NCBI GenBank assembly: GCA_010015675.1
Contig: ML977072.1
Span: 1 to 37,188 of the forward strand
DNA from: Byssothecium circinans
Taxonomy: Eukaryota > Ascomycota > Dothideomycetes > Pleosporales > Massarinaceae
Direction: 5' to 3'
DNA length: 37,188 nucleotides
The position numbers and the translations under genes are program-made. A model generated the notes under the pieces. It saw only the letters and a program-made list of their open reading frames with translations. It had not been told where the DNA came from and made no database searches. Shown here piece by piece: positions 11,201 to 21,094 of the stretch; position 1 is the first letter of the stretch; each line of letters starts with the position of its first letter.

Positions 11201-12957
11201 GCGCATAGAGGGTAAGTATCTTAACACTGGTTAGCTGACAGTACGTGTAAGTCTGTAATGGGCCGCAAAATACCTCAAGTGAACTACTGAACGCGATGAT
11301 CAATGTCGCCCAGAACAGAAGTACACCTCGGCCTCGGAAGCTATCGGTAGTTGTTGGTAGGTCGTAGAATACACTGCTGATGACTAGACAGAAGATGGTA
11401 TTCCCGACTAGTTGTTCAATAGTCAGAGACGGATCGGTCTTGAGCCGCCAGAACCCGCGCTTCAAACACAGCAACACTTGTTCCCCGTAGGAACGAATGT
11501 AGGGACTTTTCGCTCTACTAGAGGCGTTAGTTTATAATTGTAAAGCTAATCACCTTAACGTACACATACCGACTGCCTGACTTCTGCATTCCCATAGACG
11601 CAACGAATTTCTGATATTTCTGGCCTTGGACTGGATTCTGCGCTTCATACTGCTCGATATCCTTCAGAAGTCTTGTTCGAAGACCACTATTCTTCCATGC
11701 ATTAGCGAAGTCATCCGGTGTCCTCGGCACACCGCGTTCAAATCCCGCACGCACAACTCGCTCGCCTGGGTTGCACATTGATGACAAGAAGTCCGCCGAT
11801 GACTGCCGAGGCGCGCGCTGGAAGCCAAGCTCCGTAAAGTACTCGGTTGCTTCTCCAATAGCGCCAAGGAAGATCTGTCGACCCTCGTAAAGTACCACGA
11901 CACGATCAAACAAGTCATAGACTGCATCTGGCGCGTGGTAGAAGGTAACGCAGGCCGTTGTGCCCGCATGATTCGCCATGTTGCGCAGTGACTGGCAGAA
12001 CGTCAAAGTACTAGCACTATCAAGTCCACGGGTCGGATTATCCCAGCACTGAAGAGGTGCACCAGTCAACATTGCCTCTGCAATTGTAACACGCTTTCGC
12101 TCGCCCCCAGAGATGCCTCGGACAAGGTCGTCTCCTACCATGGTGTCGAGCGTGTGTGTGATACCAAGCGTAGCTGCTATATCCGTAGTGATTCCCTCCA
12201 CATATGACCGCTGAGATGTGTTGTCGGGCAGAGTTGATGGAGCTCGAACAGATGCGGCAAATTCGAGTGTTTGGCGGACTGTCATGCGGGGAAAGTGGAT
12301 ATCGTTCTCGACTATGTAGATAGCTTCGCCTCTGAACCGGGTGGTTATCTCGTGATGGCTGATGCCTTCGGTCCAGTCAGCTGAGTGGCATGCCACCGAC
12401 GCATGGGCTGTTGCGTACCGTCATAGTGAAGGTGTGAGCCGAGATCGAGCTCCATGCCTATGCGTTCGCCCGCTACGGCTTTGAGGAAGGTCGAACCACC
12501 ACTACTTATTGTGTCAGCTGCGGTTTCCGATCATCATTGATGCTTGACGACGAGAATCGCCATACCTGCCCGGCGGTCCAAGCACTAAAAGCATCTCGCC
12601 GGCATTTACCAGGCCATCGAGATCGTGCAGAATTGGAACTGCTTTCCTTTGACCCGCACGTGACAGGACCCTACGCAGGTAGTTGAACGCGAGCATAGGT
12701 ACACTCCCCACTGTTGGTTGGCGGTCGGAACCATCATGATCTGGCCTCGAGATGCTGAGTCGTTTGAATGCGAACCCAAGCGATCTTCGAATCGAGCTGC
12801 CTGGGGAACCGCCTTGAGCATTATGGAATGTCTTGAGCCAGGCGTCACTCGAGAAGGCTGATGGTGGTGGATCGAGCCGAGGACTGGTCTTGCTCGAGGA
12901 TACTTCATACTCAGGACCTAGGCACCGCGCAATATCAACAACATCGCTTTTCTCCAT
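8281..12957 (-). CDS. PDR-type (ABCG) ABC transporter, seven exons, intact
   Basis: Full-size plasma-membrane multidrug efflux pump of the fungal pleiotropic drug resistance family, 1451 residues. Exons: 12957-12566, 12501-12419, 12365-11570, 11517-10624, 10572-10224, 10172-8785, 8734-8281. The introns are 50-64 bp, all GT..AG, and all phases agree. Domain order NBD1-TMD1-NBD2-TMD2. NBD1: Walker A GPPGSGGST (127-135, no Lys, as usual for this family), signature ISGGERKR (243-250), Walker B LQCWDN (263-268). NBD2: GVSGAGKTT (839-847), degenerate signature NVEQRKR (945), LLFLDEPTSGLD (964), switch His in TIHQP. Six hydrophobic segments follow each NBD, and a Cys-containing outer loop precedes the last one. 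MEKSDV at 12957 is preferred as start because the open frame above it (to 13056) is hydrophobic and atypical. Substrate unknown; toxin or metabolite efflux is likely. Confidence 0.93.
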
Positions 12958-13085
12958 ATTTCCATAGTAAGTCATAACCTTCAGCAGCAGCCAGATGCTC
13001 ACAAACAAACGCCAAGTAGTAAACCATTGGAAGTGTAAGAGTGAAGCAGCAATCATACAAAGACGCCAAGGCGACGACGTCTGAA

Positions 13086-13093
13086 TGCCCCTC
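13086..13093. repeat. hAT-2 target site duplication, left copy
   Basis: TGCCCCTC, repeated exactly at 16044-16051 on the other side of hAT-2. The length of 8 bp is diagnostic for hAT insertion. Confidence 0.92.
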
Positions 13094-13184
13094 CAGACTG
13101 GTCATCAATCAATCAATCAATCTAACGCCTTTCAAGTTGATTGATTGAGTTCCTGGCAGAGCTCCGATTGAGTTGAGATTGATT

Positions 13185-13205
13185 GAGCTCCGCTGCGCGG
13201 AGCTC
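13185..13205. repeat. Perfect hairpin in the hAT-2 subterminal region
   Basis: GAGCTCCGC, loop TGC, then GCGGAGCTC: nine paired bases with a 3-base loop, 22 bp before the assembly gap. In hAT-3 the left arm is decayed (AAGCTCTAC) while the right arm is kept. Confidence 0.85.
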
Positions 13206-13226
13206 AAATTGAGTTGAGTTGATTGA

Positions 13227-13276
13227 NNNNNNNNNNNNNNNNNNNNNNNNNNNNNNNNNNNNNNNNNNNNNNNNNN
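13227..13276. other. Assembly gap (50 N) inside hAT-2
   Basis: A run of 50 N. Aligning hAT-3 to both sides (GTTGATTAA ending at 23082 and AGGCCTATCC starting at 23148) predicts about 65 missing bases, so 50 is a placeholder. The missing piece in hAT-3 is made of inverted TTGAGTTGATT-like motifs and probably holds the transposase stop codon. Confidence 0.95.
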
Positions 13277-15685
13277 AGGCCTATCCTTCTCCAAGATCGG
13301 ATGGATTGCAACGCGCTGAGTAACTCAGGCTTCATATTGAGCCGTCGTACGCCAAGTAGATCTCCGAGCTCGCTGAAGATCCTCTCACAGTCGGCCGAGG
13401 CAGCTAGAATAGAGTAGATATCAAGGGCCAGTTGAGAGAGAACGGGGTATCGAGAGCGCGTAACCAGCCAGTAGTTGATCGGGTGGGTTGCGAGAGGATC
13501 ATCCTCCACTAAAGGCGCCTCGCGCTTCCACATATCATACTCATCGTCGATCGTACTAGCTACCTGCTTTTGGCCTACCTTGATAGAGTTCTGGAGGAAG
13601 TCATCTCGCCCTAACGCTTTACCAACGCGCTGGCGCTTATATGGCCGCGCAGCTCCCTTAGGAGATAATTGCCCACTTGCCTTTATAGCCATCTTATCCT
13701 TATGTAATCTCCATAGTTGTGAGAAGGACTAGTGACCTTACTCTAACTAGCCTTTAAAAGGATAAGGGCCCTTAACAGTCTTGTTATAGTTGTCTAGTAC
13801 ATCCCATAGGTCTTTAAGTATATGTTTATACGTAGGATAGAGGATCATCACCGCAAAGTAGATAGGAGAGTCTCTAAGCTTGTTGTAATACTTAGAGAGC
13901 TTTGCGTAGGCGTTATTAACGTTAGTCTTAAGATGATCCTCTAGCGCGTCAGGATCTTTATAATTAATACCTTACAGTCTCTCTTTTTAAGCTTTAAGTT
14001 AAGCTAATAGCTATTCAAAGGTGATAAGAACCTCCTAAATAGCACTATGGCTACTAGAAGCGCCTCTGCCCTATAGTAACATAGTAGCCTCCTTAAATAG
14101 CTTAAGCAGCTACTTATACTTAGTTATCGTTGCCCAGTCCTTTGTCTGCAGTCCTCCTTCTTGGATGAACTTACGTGGCTGCTCACGCGGCTCTTTCTGG
14201 TGAGTAGCTATAGCTACTTGGTATTCCTCTATCTTTAGGTAGATATAGGCGTTGAGGGGCGTGTAGAGCTCATAGGCGCGATTAAAGTAATCATAATAGG
14301 AGTTCCAGTGAGTCTTAACGGGCTTAATAAGCTCCCTTGGCTTGAACGGCTGGTTACAGTTCTTTGTGTCCTCTTCTTAAAGTCTTATAAACAGCTCTTA
14401 GTTCTATAGTAACGATGTAGCAGAAGAAATTGCGTTAAAGAGTACCGTAATAGGACTAAACTGTTACCACTTAGCTATAAAGCCCTCTTCTTCCTACTTA
14501 AGCGTTAACGTAGCAAAGTACTATATAGTAAGGTAGCCCTACATTAATATTAAGCTCCTCATTCTTAAAAGAGTCCTTATCCTTGCCCCATATAATCACC
14601 TGCGCGGCAAGGTTAAGAATGTGGCATGTACAGCGTAACCAGTGATAAGGCGCGTAAAAGCTAAGATCTTCTACTAGGAACTCTACAGCGACGTCATTAT
14701 TCGTAGCGTTATCTAAAACGAAGTAGCTAACACATTCTCTATCTATCTTAAAGGCCTTGAGCGTGTCAGATACCAGAGAGCCAATATTTGCGCTAGAGTG
14801 TTACCCATGTAGCATAGGCAGGCTAAGCAGGTAGTCCACCAGCTTAGCAGCCTCATCAAGATAGTGTACGTAGATTCCTGTAATTGCTTTCTTATTACCC
14901 GTCAACGTCTAGTTGTCAAAGGAGAGGTAGATAAGGGTAGTCGCTTTGTAGAGATGCTCCACGACGGCTAGTATCAACGCCTTATACTTGGCAACAATAT
15001 CATCGCGGAGGGACACATAGCTCTTCTATAAGTAGGATTTAGCTAGTGGGTTGGCGGCCTATACTAGCGCGCGGAAGGAGGGTTTCTTAATTACTCAGAG
15101 CGACTAGTTGTCGTCAGCGATCTAATAAGTAACTGCTTAAAGAAACTTGGTGCGGTTGAAGCTTCCTGCCAGCTCATTAGCCACCTCTTAAGATACCTCC
15201 GTCCCCTTCATCTGCATGGCAGCGAGTATTGACGTTTAATCAGCCAGGGCCTTTATGATCTTGCCTAATTTATCGTAGCCGTGGCTAGGCTTGAATTATG
15301 CTAGATGGCTCACTACAGAGCTAGTAGAGAGACTAACGTTATACTCTCCACTAAATCTCTTATAGGTGTAGTAGTACCTGCAAAGCTAGTACTTCTTCTA
15401 CTACTCTTAATGCTAGACTAGCTAGCCGTATAGGTATATCTAGCTTAGTTTAGACCCGCGTGAGTGTTTGTAGGGCCACTTCTGCAGATAAGGTACTCTA
15501 TTCTAATCTAGGCCGTCGTATACGTCGTCGTCAATATTAGAATCTTCGCGGGGTAGGGGATTAGGGTCATTAAAGACTTTAGACGCGTCGATTTTAGGGC
15601 GCCTAGAGGCGGCTTTTAGAGGCGGGCGCTTACTATTTGCGCGTGCGGCTGCTTTCTCAAAGGCCTTGTGAAGATTCTCGTTCAT
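13277..15685 (-). pseudogene. hAT transposase (hAT-2), inactivated
   Basis: The chosen start is MNENLHKAF at 15685, because both copies keep it; an upstream in-frame ATG at 15751 is ACG in hAT-3. Seen in order: a lysine/arginine-rich N-terminus, a BED-finger-like stretch near 15430-15480, and catalytic-core motifs LSFDN and ITGIYVHYLDEA near 14870-14930 with LVSDTLKAFKIDRE following. The C..H signature LRCTCHILNLAAQ lies near 14605-14645. The Dimer_Tnp_hAT C-terminus is near 13300-13560 (SILAASADCERIFSELGDLL, RRLNMKPELLSALQSIRSW). That last 160-codon part is open and unmutated, while the middle has more than twenty TAG/TAA stops. The 3' end falls in or near the gap. Confidence 0.87.
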
Positions 15686-16051
15686 AATCTGTACAGGTAG
15701 GCGCGTGGGTAGGTGGGTAGGTAGTTTTAGTAAGGTAGTTGCGGTGGCCATTAAAAGAAGTCGTAGTGTTAAGCCTTACCTAAGGCTACGCGCAAGGTAC
15801 TTACTAAGCAGGTTATCAATAGGCGTATATCCTAGGTGCAACGGCCCCTCACAATTTACTCTACGAAACAAAATTTTACTATATACTTAGAGCTCAACTT
15901 GAACTCAATCAACTTAATCAATCCGGGATCTCCAAGTTGAGTTGTGGTTGAGTTCCACCTATCTCGAGTTGAGTTGTGGTTGATTGGCCATGTCAATCAA
16001 TCAATCAATCTGATTGAGTTCAGGTTGATTGATGACCAGTCTGTGCCCCTC

Positions 16052-16864
16052 CCGCGGAATTCCCCTCGACCCCGCCGGGGAAGCAGATGTTGTGGAACCT
16101 GCTGTGCTGGCACGATGTTGCCGAGCTGAACTCGCTCTTGAAGGTTGATTAATTAATCTTCGTATTGTCGCTTTCCGTATCTAGGTCTAGGTTCACGAAC
16201 TCCGTAGCGTGTGCGACCTTCCACAAAAGCTTAGTGGAAATGAAGACGATGGGATAAAAATAAACGTATAGTGCGAGTTATGTCTCTCATGTGAAAGCTG
16301 AGAGCTCCAACTGTCCTGGTTGGGTACCACGGATTCAACAACACTTGCCCAAGCATACCGTACCAGAGCTGGATCTTAGAGCACGGGCACCCTTGTCGCT
16401 TCTGCTTATCGCGCACCGTCAGCTTACCGGCATCTCTATGTCCCCTCTTTACCGCTTTATAGTGCACACGCTGGGTAATAACGTAAAGTATCGTGTAAAT
16501 CACGCTGTGTAGTGTACACACTGAAAAGGTAGCCTCACGTAGAAATCAAAAAGTGAAAGCTGAAAGCGGAGTGTGCTTCGGCGTGAAAAGATGATTCAAC
16601 CTTAGGAATGCTCGGAAACGGCCAATAGTGGGGGTTCGTTCTGACGCGAACGCCGTCTACGGGCACCATTGGGAACGTTCATGTTCAGTTGAACGTCCCG
16701 TCTGACATTAATCACATGACTAGTTTGGTCACTTCACATTCATTCTTGGACTTTATAGACTGCTTGTTCTGTGCGCATAACAAATATCAAGACTCCTAAT
16801 TGAACATAAGTGCTAATGCGTATATGTACCTTTACGGTAGTACAACCCTCTCGAGACGCACCGT
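16052..16864. other. Intergenic region, original upstream region of the ABC transporter
   Basis: GC-balanced, non-RIP DNA without a convincing gene. Before hAT-2 arrived, 16052 followed directly on the TGCCCCTC site, so the first few hundred bases are presumably the displaced promoter of the transporter. Open frames of up to 96 codons on both strands show no recognisable motif. An imperfect inverted repeat lies at 16671-16699 (GGGAACGTTCA .. TGAACGTCCC). Confidence 0.6.
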
Positions 16865-17623
16865 CTACCGCTCACACGATATATCCTTCATCGCATACAC
16901 ATCGCTGTAGATATCGCAAAGGAAAGAATAGAACTTGAGCACTTCCAGATCGCGGCTCGCTGACGTGGCAGCCGTCACCTCTTCCAATGCACTAAGCCCA
17001 TGCTCAATGCACCTTCGCTCATATTCCACGATCGATGAAAGCGCGGCCTTCTGCTGCTTATCGGAGGCTACGCCCTGGGTCGTGGCATCGATCTCAAACT
17101 CTGCGAAGTCTAGGCAGTTGAGGTTCTTCTCTTTCCGGTCACGCCGGAGTTATGCTCGGTCATTCTCCATGCGTGCCTTGGTGCTGAAGTGCGTCCACAA
17201 GTCCTGGACGAGATACTGCTCCAATGGACTTGTCGACTGCCGCTTGGGTTTAGCTGACAAGCAACGCAGGAAAGCAAGCGAGAGCGGTGCGCAGCTGTGG
17301 CTCGCGGCGGTGGTCCGGACCCAATTGTAGAAGCTGCCTCTGGGGACTGAGGGCTTCAGCGCTTCGCCGCCGAGGAACTGCTCGCTATCTTCAATTTGCG
17401 CAACGTGGGCGAGAAGACATTGGTGGAGTTCGTAGGTAAGCAAGTCGCGATCGGACTCCTTGGCAGCGCGGATGAAGGGATTGCAAAGGATAGAGCACAC
17501 GAATGCGTTTAGATCGTGGTGGATCTTCGAAGTGTCCATGCCTCCATTAGTCGAGTCCACTTCGCCGTTTAAATCATTCCCGTGACCGTTCGTAGGCTTA
17601 ACATGGTCGTATGTTATGATGCC
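16865..17623 (-). pseudogene. Diterpene cyclase (CPS/KS-like) 3' remnant
   Basis: About 250 codons resembling the C-terminal class-I domain of fungal bifunctional copalyl diphosphate/ent-kaurene synthases, which cyclise geranylgeranyl diphosphate. Seen in order: an Asn/Gly-rich linker (KPTNGHGNDLNGE), LLTYELHQCLLAHVAQIEDS, FYNWVRTTAASHSCAPLSLA, then YLVQDLWTHFSTKARMEND, RRDRKEKNLNCLDFAEFE and a tail ending at TAG 16865. RMEND..(stop)LRRDRKE matches the second metal-binding (NSE-type) motif, but the usual Ser codon is TAA at 17150-17152. The frame is otherwise open to a TAG at 17624. The N-terminal cyclase, the DDxxD region and all upstream exons are missing, and no continuation was found up to 18800. 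The family call rests on recalled motif patterns, not on a search. Confidence 0.6.
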
Positions 17624-17852
17624 CTATTTTTGCGCAGTGCTAACCCTATATTGCCCCATGATGGGTTATCAACAGGCCGATATTGCTCACATCCTTGTTG
17701 TTTGACCGAGCTTTCGCTTTTATATTGGTTTTCACATTGCGCATCGCTTCTGCTAATACTTTGAATATCACTTTTCTCAAACCACTACTAAAAAAACAGT
17801 GTAGACTTCCAAACCAAGCCTTTTCCCCACTAGTCAGGCTATGCTCTAGAAC
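17624..17852. other. Spacer without a gene
   Basis: Short AT-rich spacer with no recognisable coding content. TAACCC at 17641 pairs with GGGTTA at 17663-17668, resembling a similar small inverted repeat at 18402-18419. Confidence 0.4.
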
Positions 17853-18209
17853 TTGAGCACTCTAGTCCGGCAACACGACCCAGAGCGGTGGCGCGAGCAC
17901 CACCATGCCGAACCGGAACTAGAACCTTTCCCGGACGCGCTTGCCAAATTGAACGAGATTATTAGGAAGGAAGCGAGTTACCAGAACGACCCGTTCCTGC
18001 AGGCGGTGCCTGACTTGTGGCTTCCCTTGATGTGGGTCTTGCAAACCTCACCCAACGTTGAGTTTTAGATGATGACAAAGTGAGTTCCCAGACAGTGAGA
18101 AGTTATGTATGTGTTGATCTGTCCTAGGGACGGGGAGATATATGCCCCAGATCATCCTGTGTGGGCAAATAGCGATGACGAGGCCAGAAAGGAGGGAAGA
18201 TCTAACTAG
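17853..18209 (+). pseudogene. Broken two-exon gene fragment, unknown function
   Basis: One frame reads LEPFPDALAKLNEIIRKE, then DPFLQAVPDLWLPLMWVLQT and NVEF. It meets a TAG at 18067-18069, continues MMTK, is interrupted by a good intron (18080-18127, GTGAGT..CTAG), and resumes in phase as DGEIYAPDHPVWANSDDE to a TAG at 18209. Intron and preserved phase suggest a former gene; there is no ATG, and the frame begins just after a TAG that could be a splice acceptor or a stop. The acidic, Pro/Trp-containing sequence matches no family I recognise. Base composition is like a gene, not like the RIP-affected DNA. Confidence 0.4.
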
Positions 18210-18801
18210 GGCGGTGATTTTCGTAGATCGGGATCAAATGGGTTCTATAGTGTCTCTGTCCACTTGGAGCTTCACAAGCTTGAGGCTGCCACCTCTTTGG
18301 GTTTAGCGCCATCCGCTCCAGGTTTAACGCGAGTACTTCTAGCTTAGCGCCCTCCGGCAACTCTGTTGTCAAGCAGTTTTACTTGGTGTCTTAGTTTTGT
18401 GTTACCCTAGGATGGGTAATACAGTGGCTGACTGCACCTACTTTGTACCCGGCCGTTAAGCATAGCCCTGCTCTGCACTTCGCACGAGTCTGCTACATGT
18501 ATGATACATCCCCGGCTGAACAGGTAGCATTGAAAGAGAAGATGTTAAAGTATGAAGATCCGCATAAAACTAGGTCACAGCTTGTTGAAAACCGAGAAGT
18601 ATGCCTGGATTTCCACACAAAATTGGCCACGCGTGGAGGAACTCAGCGAACGGCCTGGAGTGGAACTTTTACTACCCAACGACCGTACTTCTAGAAGCAA
18701 GAGCTTTGAGCATGTCGGATGGGAAGTTTTAACGATATAAGTAGGTGAATAATGTACATGCCTCTATTTCTATGTCTATTCCAAACTGCTCAAATTGGCT
18801 T
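18210..18801. other. Region without a confident gene
   Basis: Non-RIP DNA between the broken fragment and the ankyrin gene stop. An open frame at 18443-18694 (reads FARVCYMYDTSPAEQVALKE) lacks an ATG at its 5' end and any known motif. It could be a gene relic on the same strand as 17853-18209. A small perfect inverted repeat, TTACCC..GGGTAA, sits at 18402-18419. Confidence 0.35.
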
Positions 18802-21094
18802 CTATTTCTGAAAGAACTGGTACGCGGAGAAGGATCCTTGCTTGACCCCTGGGGATGGAGTGTGCTGTCCGGGAGTCAATGCGGCGGGCAGTGCTCCGTA
18901 TTGAGGCTGATATGGCTCAGGTTGCTGCTCGGACTGCTGATAAACGGGGGAAGAATATTGCTCCGAAGACTGCGGAGGCTGAGGAGATCTGTACGGGTCT
19001 TGCTGCTGTTGATAGTACTGTTGGTTTTGTTGCTGGTTGTATGGTTGGATGCATTGCTGGTTGTATTGCTGGCTGTACTGCTGCCCGTAGTGGTGGGTTT
19101 GTGGCGGGAGACTTTGAGGACTGGGAGTGCAAGGTACTGGCTTCCGTGCTGGACTACTGGTTCCTAAGGGACTCTGGTACGTGATCGGAGGAGACGGATA
19201 GGCATTTGCTGAAGCGGTGCTCGACGGAGGTAGCGGGGATGGGCCCCTCTGGGGTCTGTCATTCCTTTGACCATTACTGGGCGGAGGCGCAAACGATGAA
19301 GGAGCATTGGATGAGCCGTAGGCTTCGTAGTGGTCGTAAGGTCCCCAGTCATCGCCATCGTACGTATTCCTCGTCGCTTCTGTCCACTTTTTCTGTGCTC
19401 CGGTATGTCCCATAACGTTGCTCTCTACCACTGATTTGCTCTCATAGGTTACAACAACAGGGCTCATCCTTGACTGTTCCTTCTGAGATTCACCTATGGG
19501 AGTTGTGTCTTTGAGCAGAAGCTTCGTGACATGGTCGTTCATGACTTTGAAGCACTCCTCATTGTAGTTGTCGAAAGCAGCCTGTAATGCATTCCCTCGA
19601 GTTTGAGAAACAATGCGAACGTCAGCCCCGTGTTCGAGCAAGTACTTCACGCATTCTTCGTCACCTTCCACTGCCGCGCAGATCAAGGCAGTGTCTCCAT
19701 CGACATCCGCATGATTGATCTCTGCACCCGCTTCGAAGAGTATGTCGGTATATTCGACAGGTAGATGAAAGGCCGCATTGATCAGCGGTGTACTGCTGTA
19801 AGAAGTACCGCCATCCACGTTGACGTTTGCGCCCTTTTTGACGAGTTGCCTCAAAATCTCGCCATCCTGATTGCAGGCTGCTGCAATAAGCGGGCAAGCG
19901 AGATCTCCGGCACCCAAGTTCGGATCTGCCTTGTTAGACAATAGGAGGGTCACGATCTCTGAGCTGCTGGACTCCACTGCGGCTTGCAGTGCTGTGCCTT
20001 GAGGGAAGCGCTCATCCTTCGTACAAGCGTTGACGTCTGCACCGGCCTCGAGAAGCAGTTTAACGACTTCGATATGGCCTTGACCAGCAGCAGTCTGTAG
20101 TGCCCAGCCATCCTCAGAGTTGACGCGCGCGCCCGCTTTTAGCAGTATGCTAACGATTTCGCTTTGCCCATCGTAGGCTGCAGCAGTGAGTGCATTGCCG
20201 TAGCTAGAATGATGTTAGCGCACTGAGATTACCAATGACTGAGATGCTTACTCTTTACCAGTAGCATTGGCACTGGCACCAAGAAGCAGTAGATTTTGCA
20301 CTGTGGTCATCTTTTCGTTGTCGGTGGCCTCATACAGCGCCTCGTCCAGAGCTTCCTGCGATATGAACCGCTTTGAGTATTCGCAAACCATTTCGAGAAG
20401 CTTATCAGAGTCCTCAGTCGTCTTTCCGACGTTCTTGAGCAAGTGCACGTGATCCAGGTCTGGATGTTTCTCTAAGATGAGTCGAACAGCGTCCCATTCG
20501 TCCTCATCACTAGCGGAATTTATCGCACTTTGAACCCAAGTATGTGCACAGTCCCGTGTGAGCAAATTTGCAAGTATTTCCGTGTTGCCGTTTTGCGCAG
20601 CGCTTTCCAATGCCATTCCGAAGTCGCACTGCTGTAGTTGGTTTCGGCCTGCTTCGAGCAAATAGTCGTATATCTTGCGGTCAGCCAACGCGGCTGCCCA
20701 CTTGAAAGGACTATGTTTGTCATGGTGTATGTTGGCACCATGCTCCACAAGCAGCTTGACGGCATCCACGTTTCCAGAACATATAGCCGAATTCAGAACA
20801 AGCTTCTCGGTCCCTTCAGATTCGCTCTCAGCGTTGACGTTTGCCTTCTTCTTCAAGAGTAGCTTCATGACTTTGATATTACCTGAGTAAGCGGCCATTG
20901 CCAGAGGCGTTTCCTCGCCGGGCTTCTCAGCGTCGTCAGCTGCAGCACCGTGATATAAGAGTTCCTCGACGATGTTTGGACGTCCATAAAATGCAGCAAG
21001 ATGGATCTATAATACTGCTTAGCTGACTCTGACCTCATTGTACAAGGTCAGAACTCACTGGAGCATACGACCAATCGTCGTATTTGTTGAGATC
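18802..21094 (-). CDS. Ankyrin-repeat protein with Q/Y/P-rich tail, 5' end not visible
   Basis: Exons read on the minus strand: 21094-21059, 21006-20252, 20203-18802 (TAG stop), with introns 21007-21058 and 20204-20251; the branch point CTAAC is visible in the latter. Phases agree, giving about 730 residues. At least ten ankyrin repeats are seen, e.g. PIHLAAFYGRPNIVEELLYH, TPLAMAAYSGNIKVMKLLLK, YGNALTAAAYDGQSEIVSIL, ALQTAAGQGHIEVVKLLLEA and DTALICAAVEGDEECVKYLL. Ankyrin repeats mediate protein binding; in fungi they often follow an N-terminal NACHT or effector domain, which is missing here. The last 190 residues are disordered, then rich in Gln, Tyr and Pro (QQYSQQYNQQ). Upstream the coding part stops at a minisatellite: either an intron begins there or the gene is truncated. 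Confidence 0.85.

Larger units (their letters stand above)
13094..16043 (-). mobile_element. hAT-2 transposon upstream of the ABC transporter
   Basis: The ends are CAGACTGGTCATCAATCAA at 13094 and its exact inverse at 16043, flanked by the perfect 8-bp duplication TGCCCCTC. Total 2950 bp including a 50-N gap. Both subterminal regions carry many TTGAGTTGA/TTGATTGA motifs in both orientations, likely transposase-binding sites. It encodes a minus-strand transposase. hAT-3 (22950-25914) is a copy with the same ends and far more C>T/G>A changes. The insertion lies 137 bp upstream of the transporter ATG, in its 5' UTR or promoter. Confidence 0.93.

Noticed and set aside
13006..13056. Upstream ATG at 13056 (MIAASLLHF) as transporter start
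   Set aside because: It would add a hydrophobic segment not found at PDR N-termini. The region is only open because it is short; MEKSDV at 12957 fits better, though the upstream start is not excluded.
16231..16521. 96-codon minus frame upstream of the transporter
   Set aside because: No recognisable motif, no supported intron, and an overlapping frame of similar length on the other strand.
18745..19184. Leu/Val-rich plus-strand frames of 109-140 codons
   Set aside because: They are antisense shadows of the Gln-codon-rich tail of the ankyrin gene.
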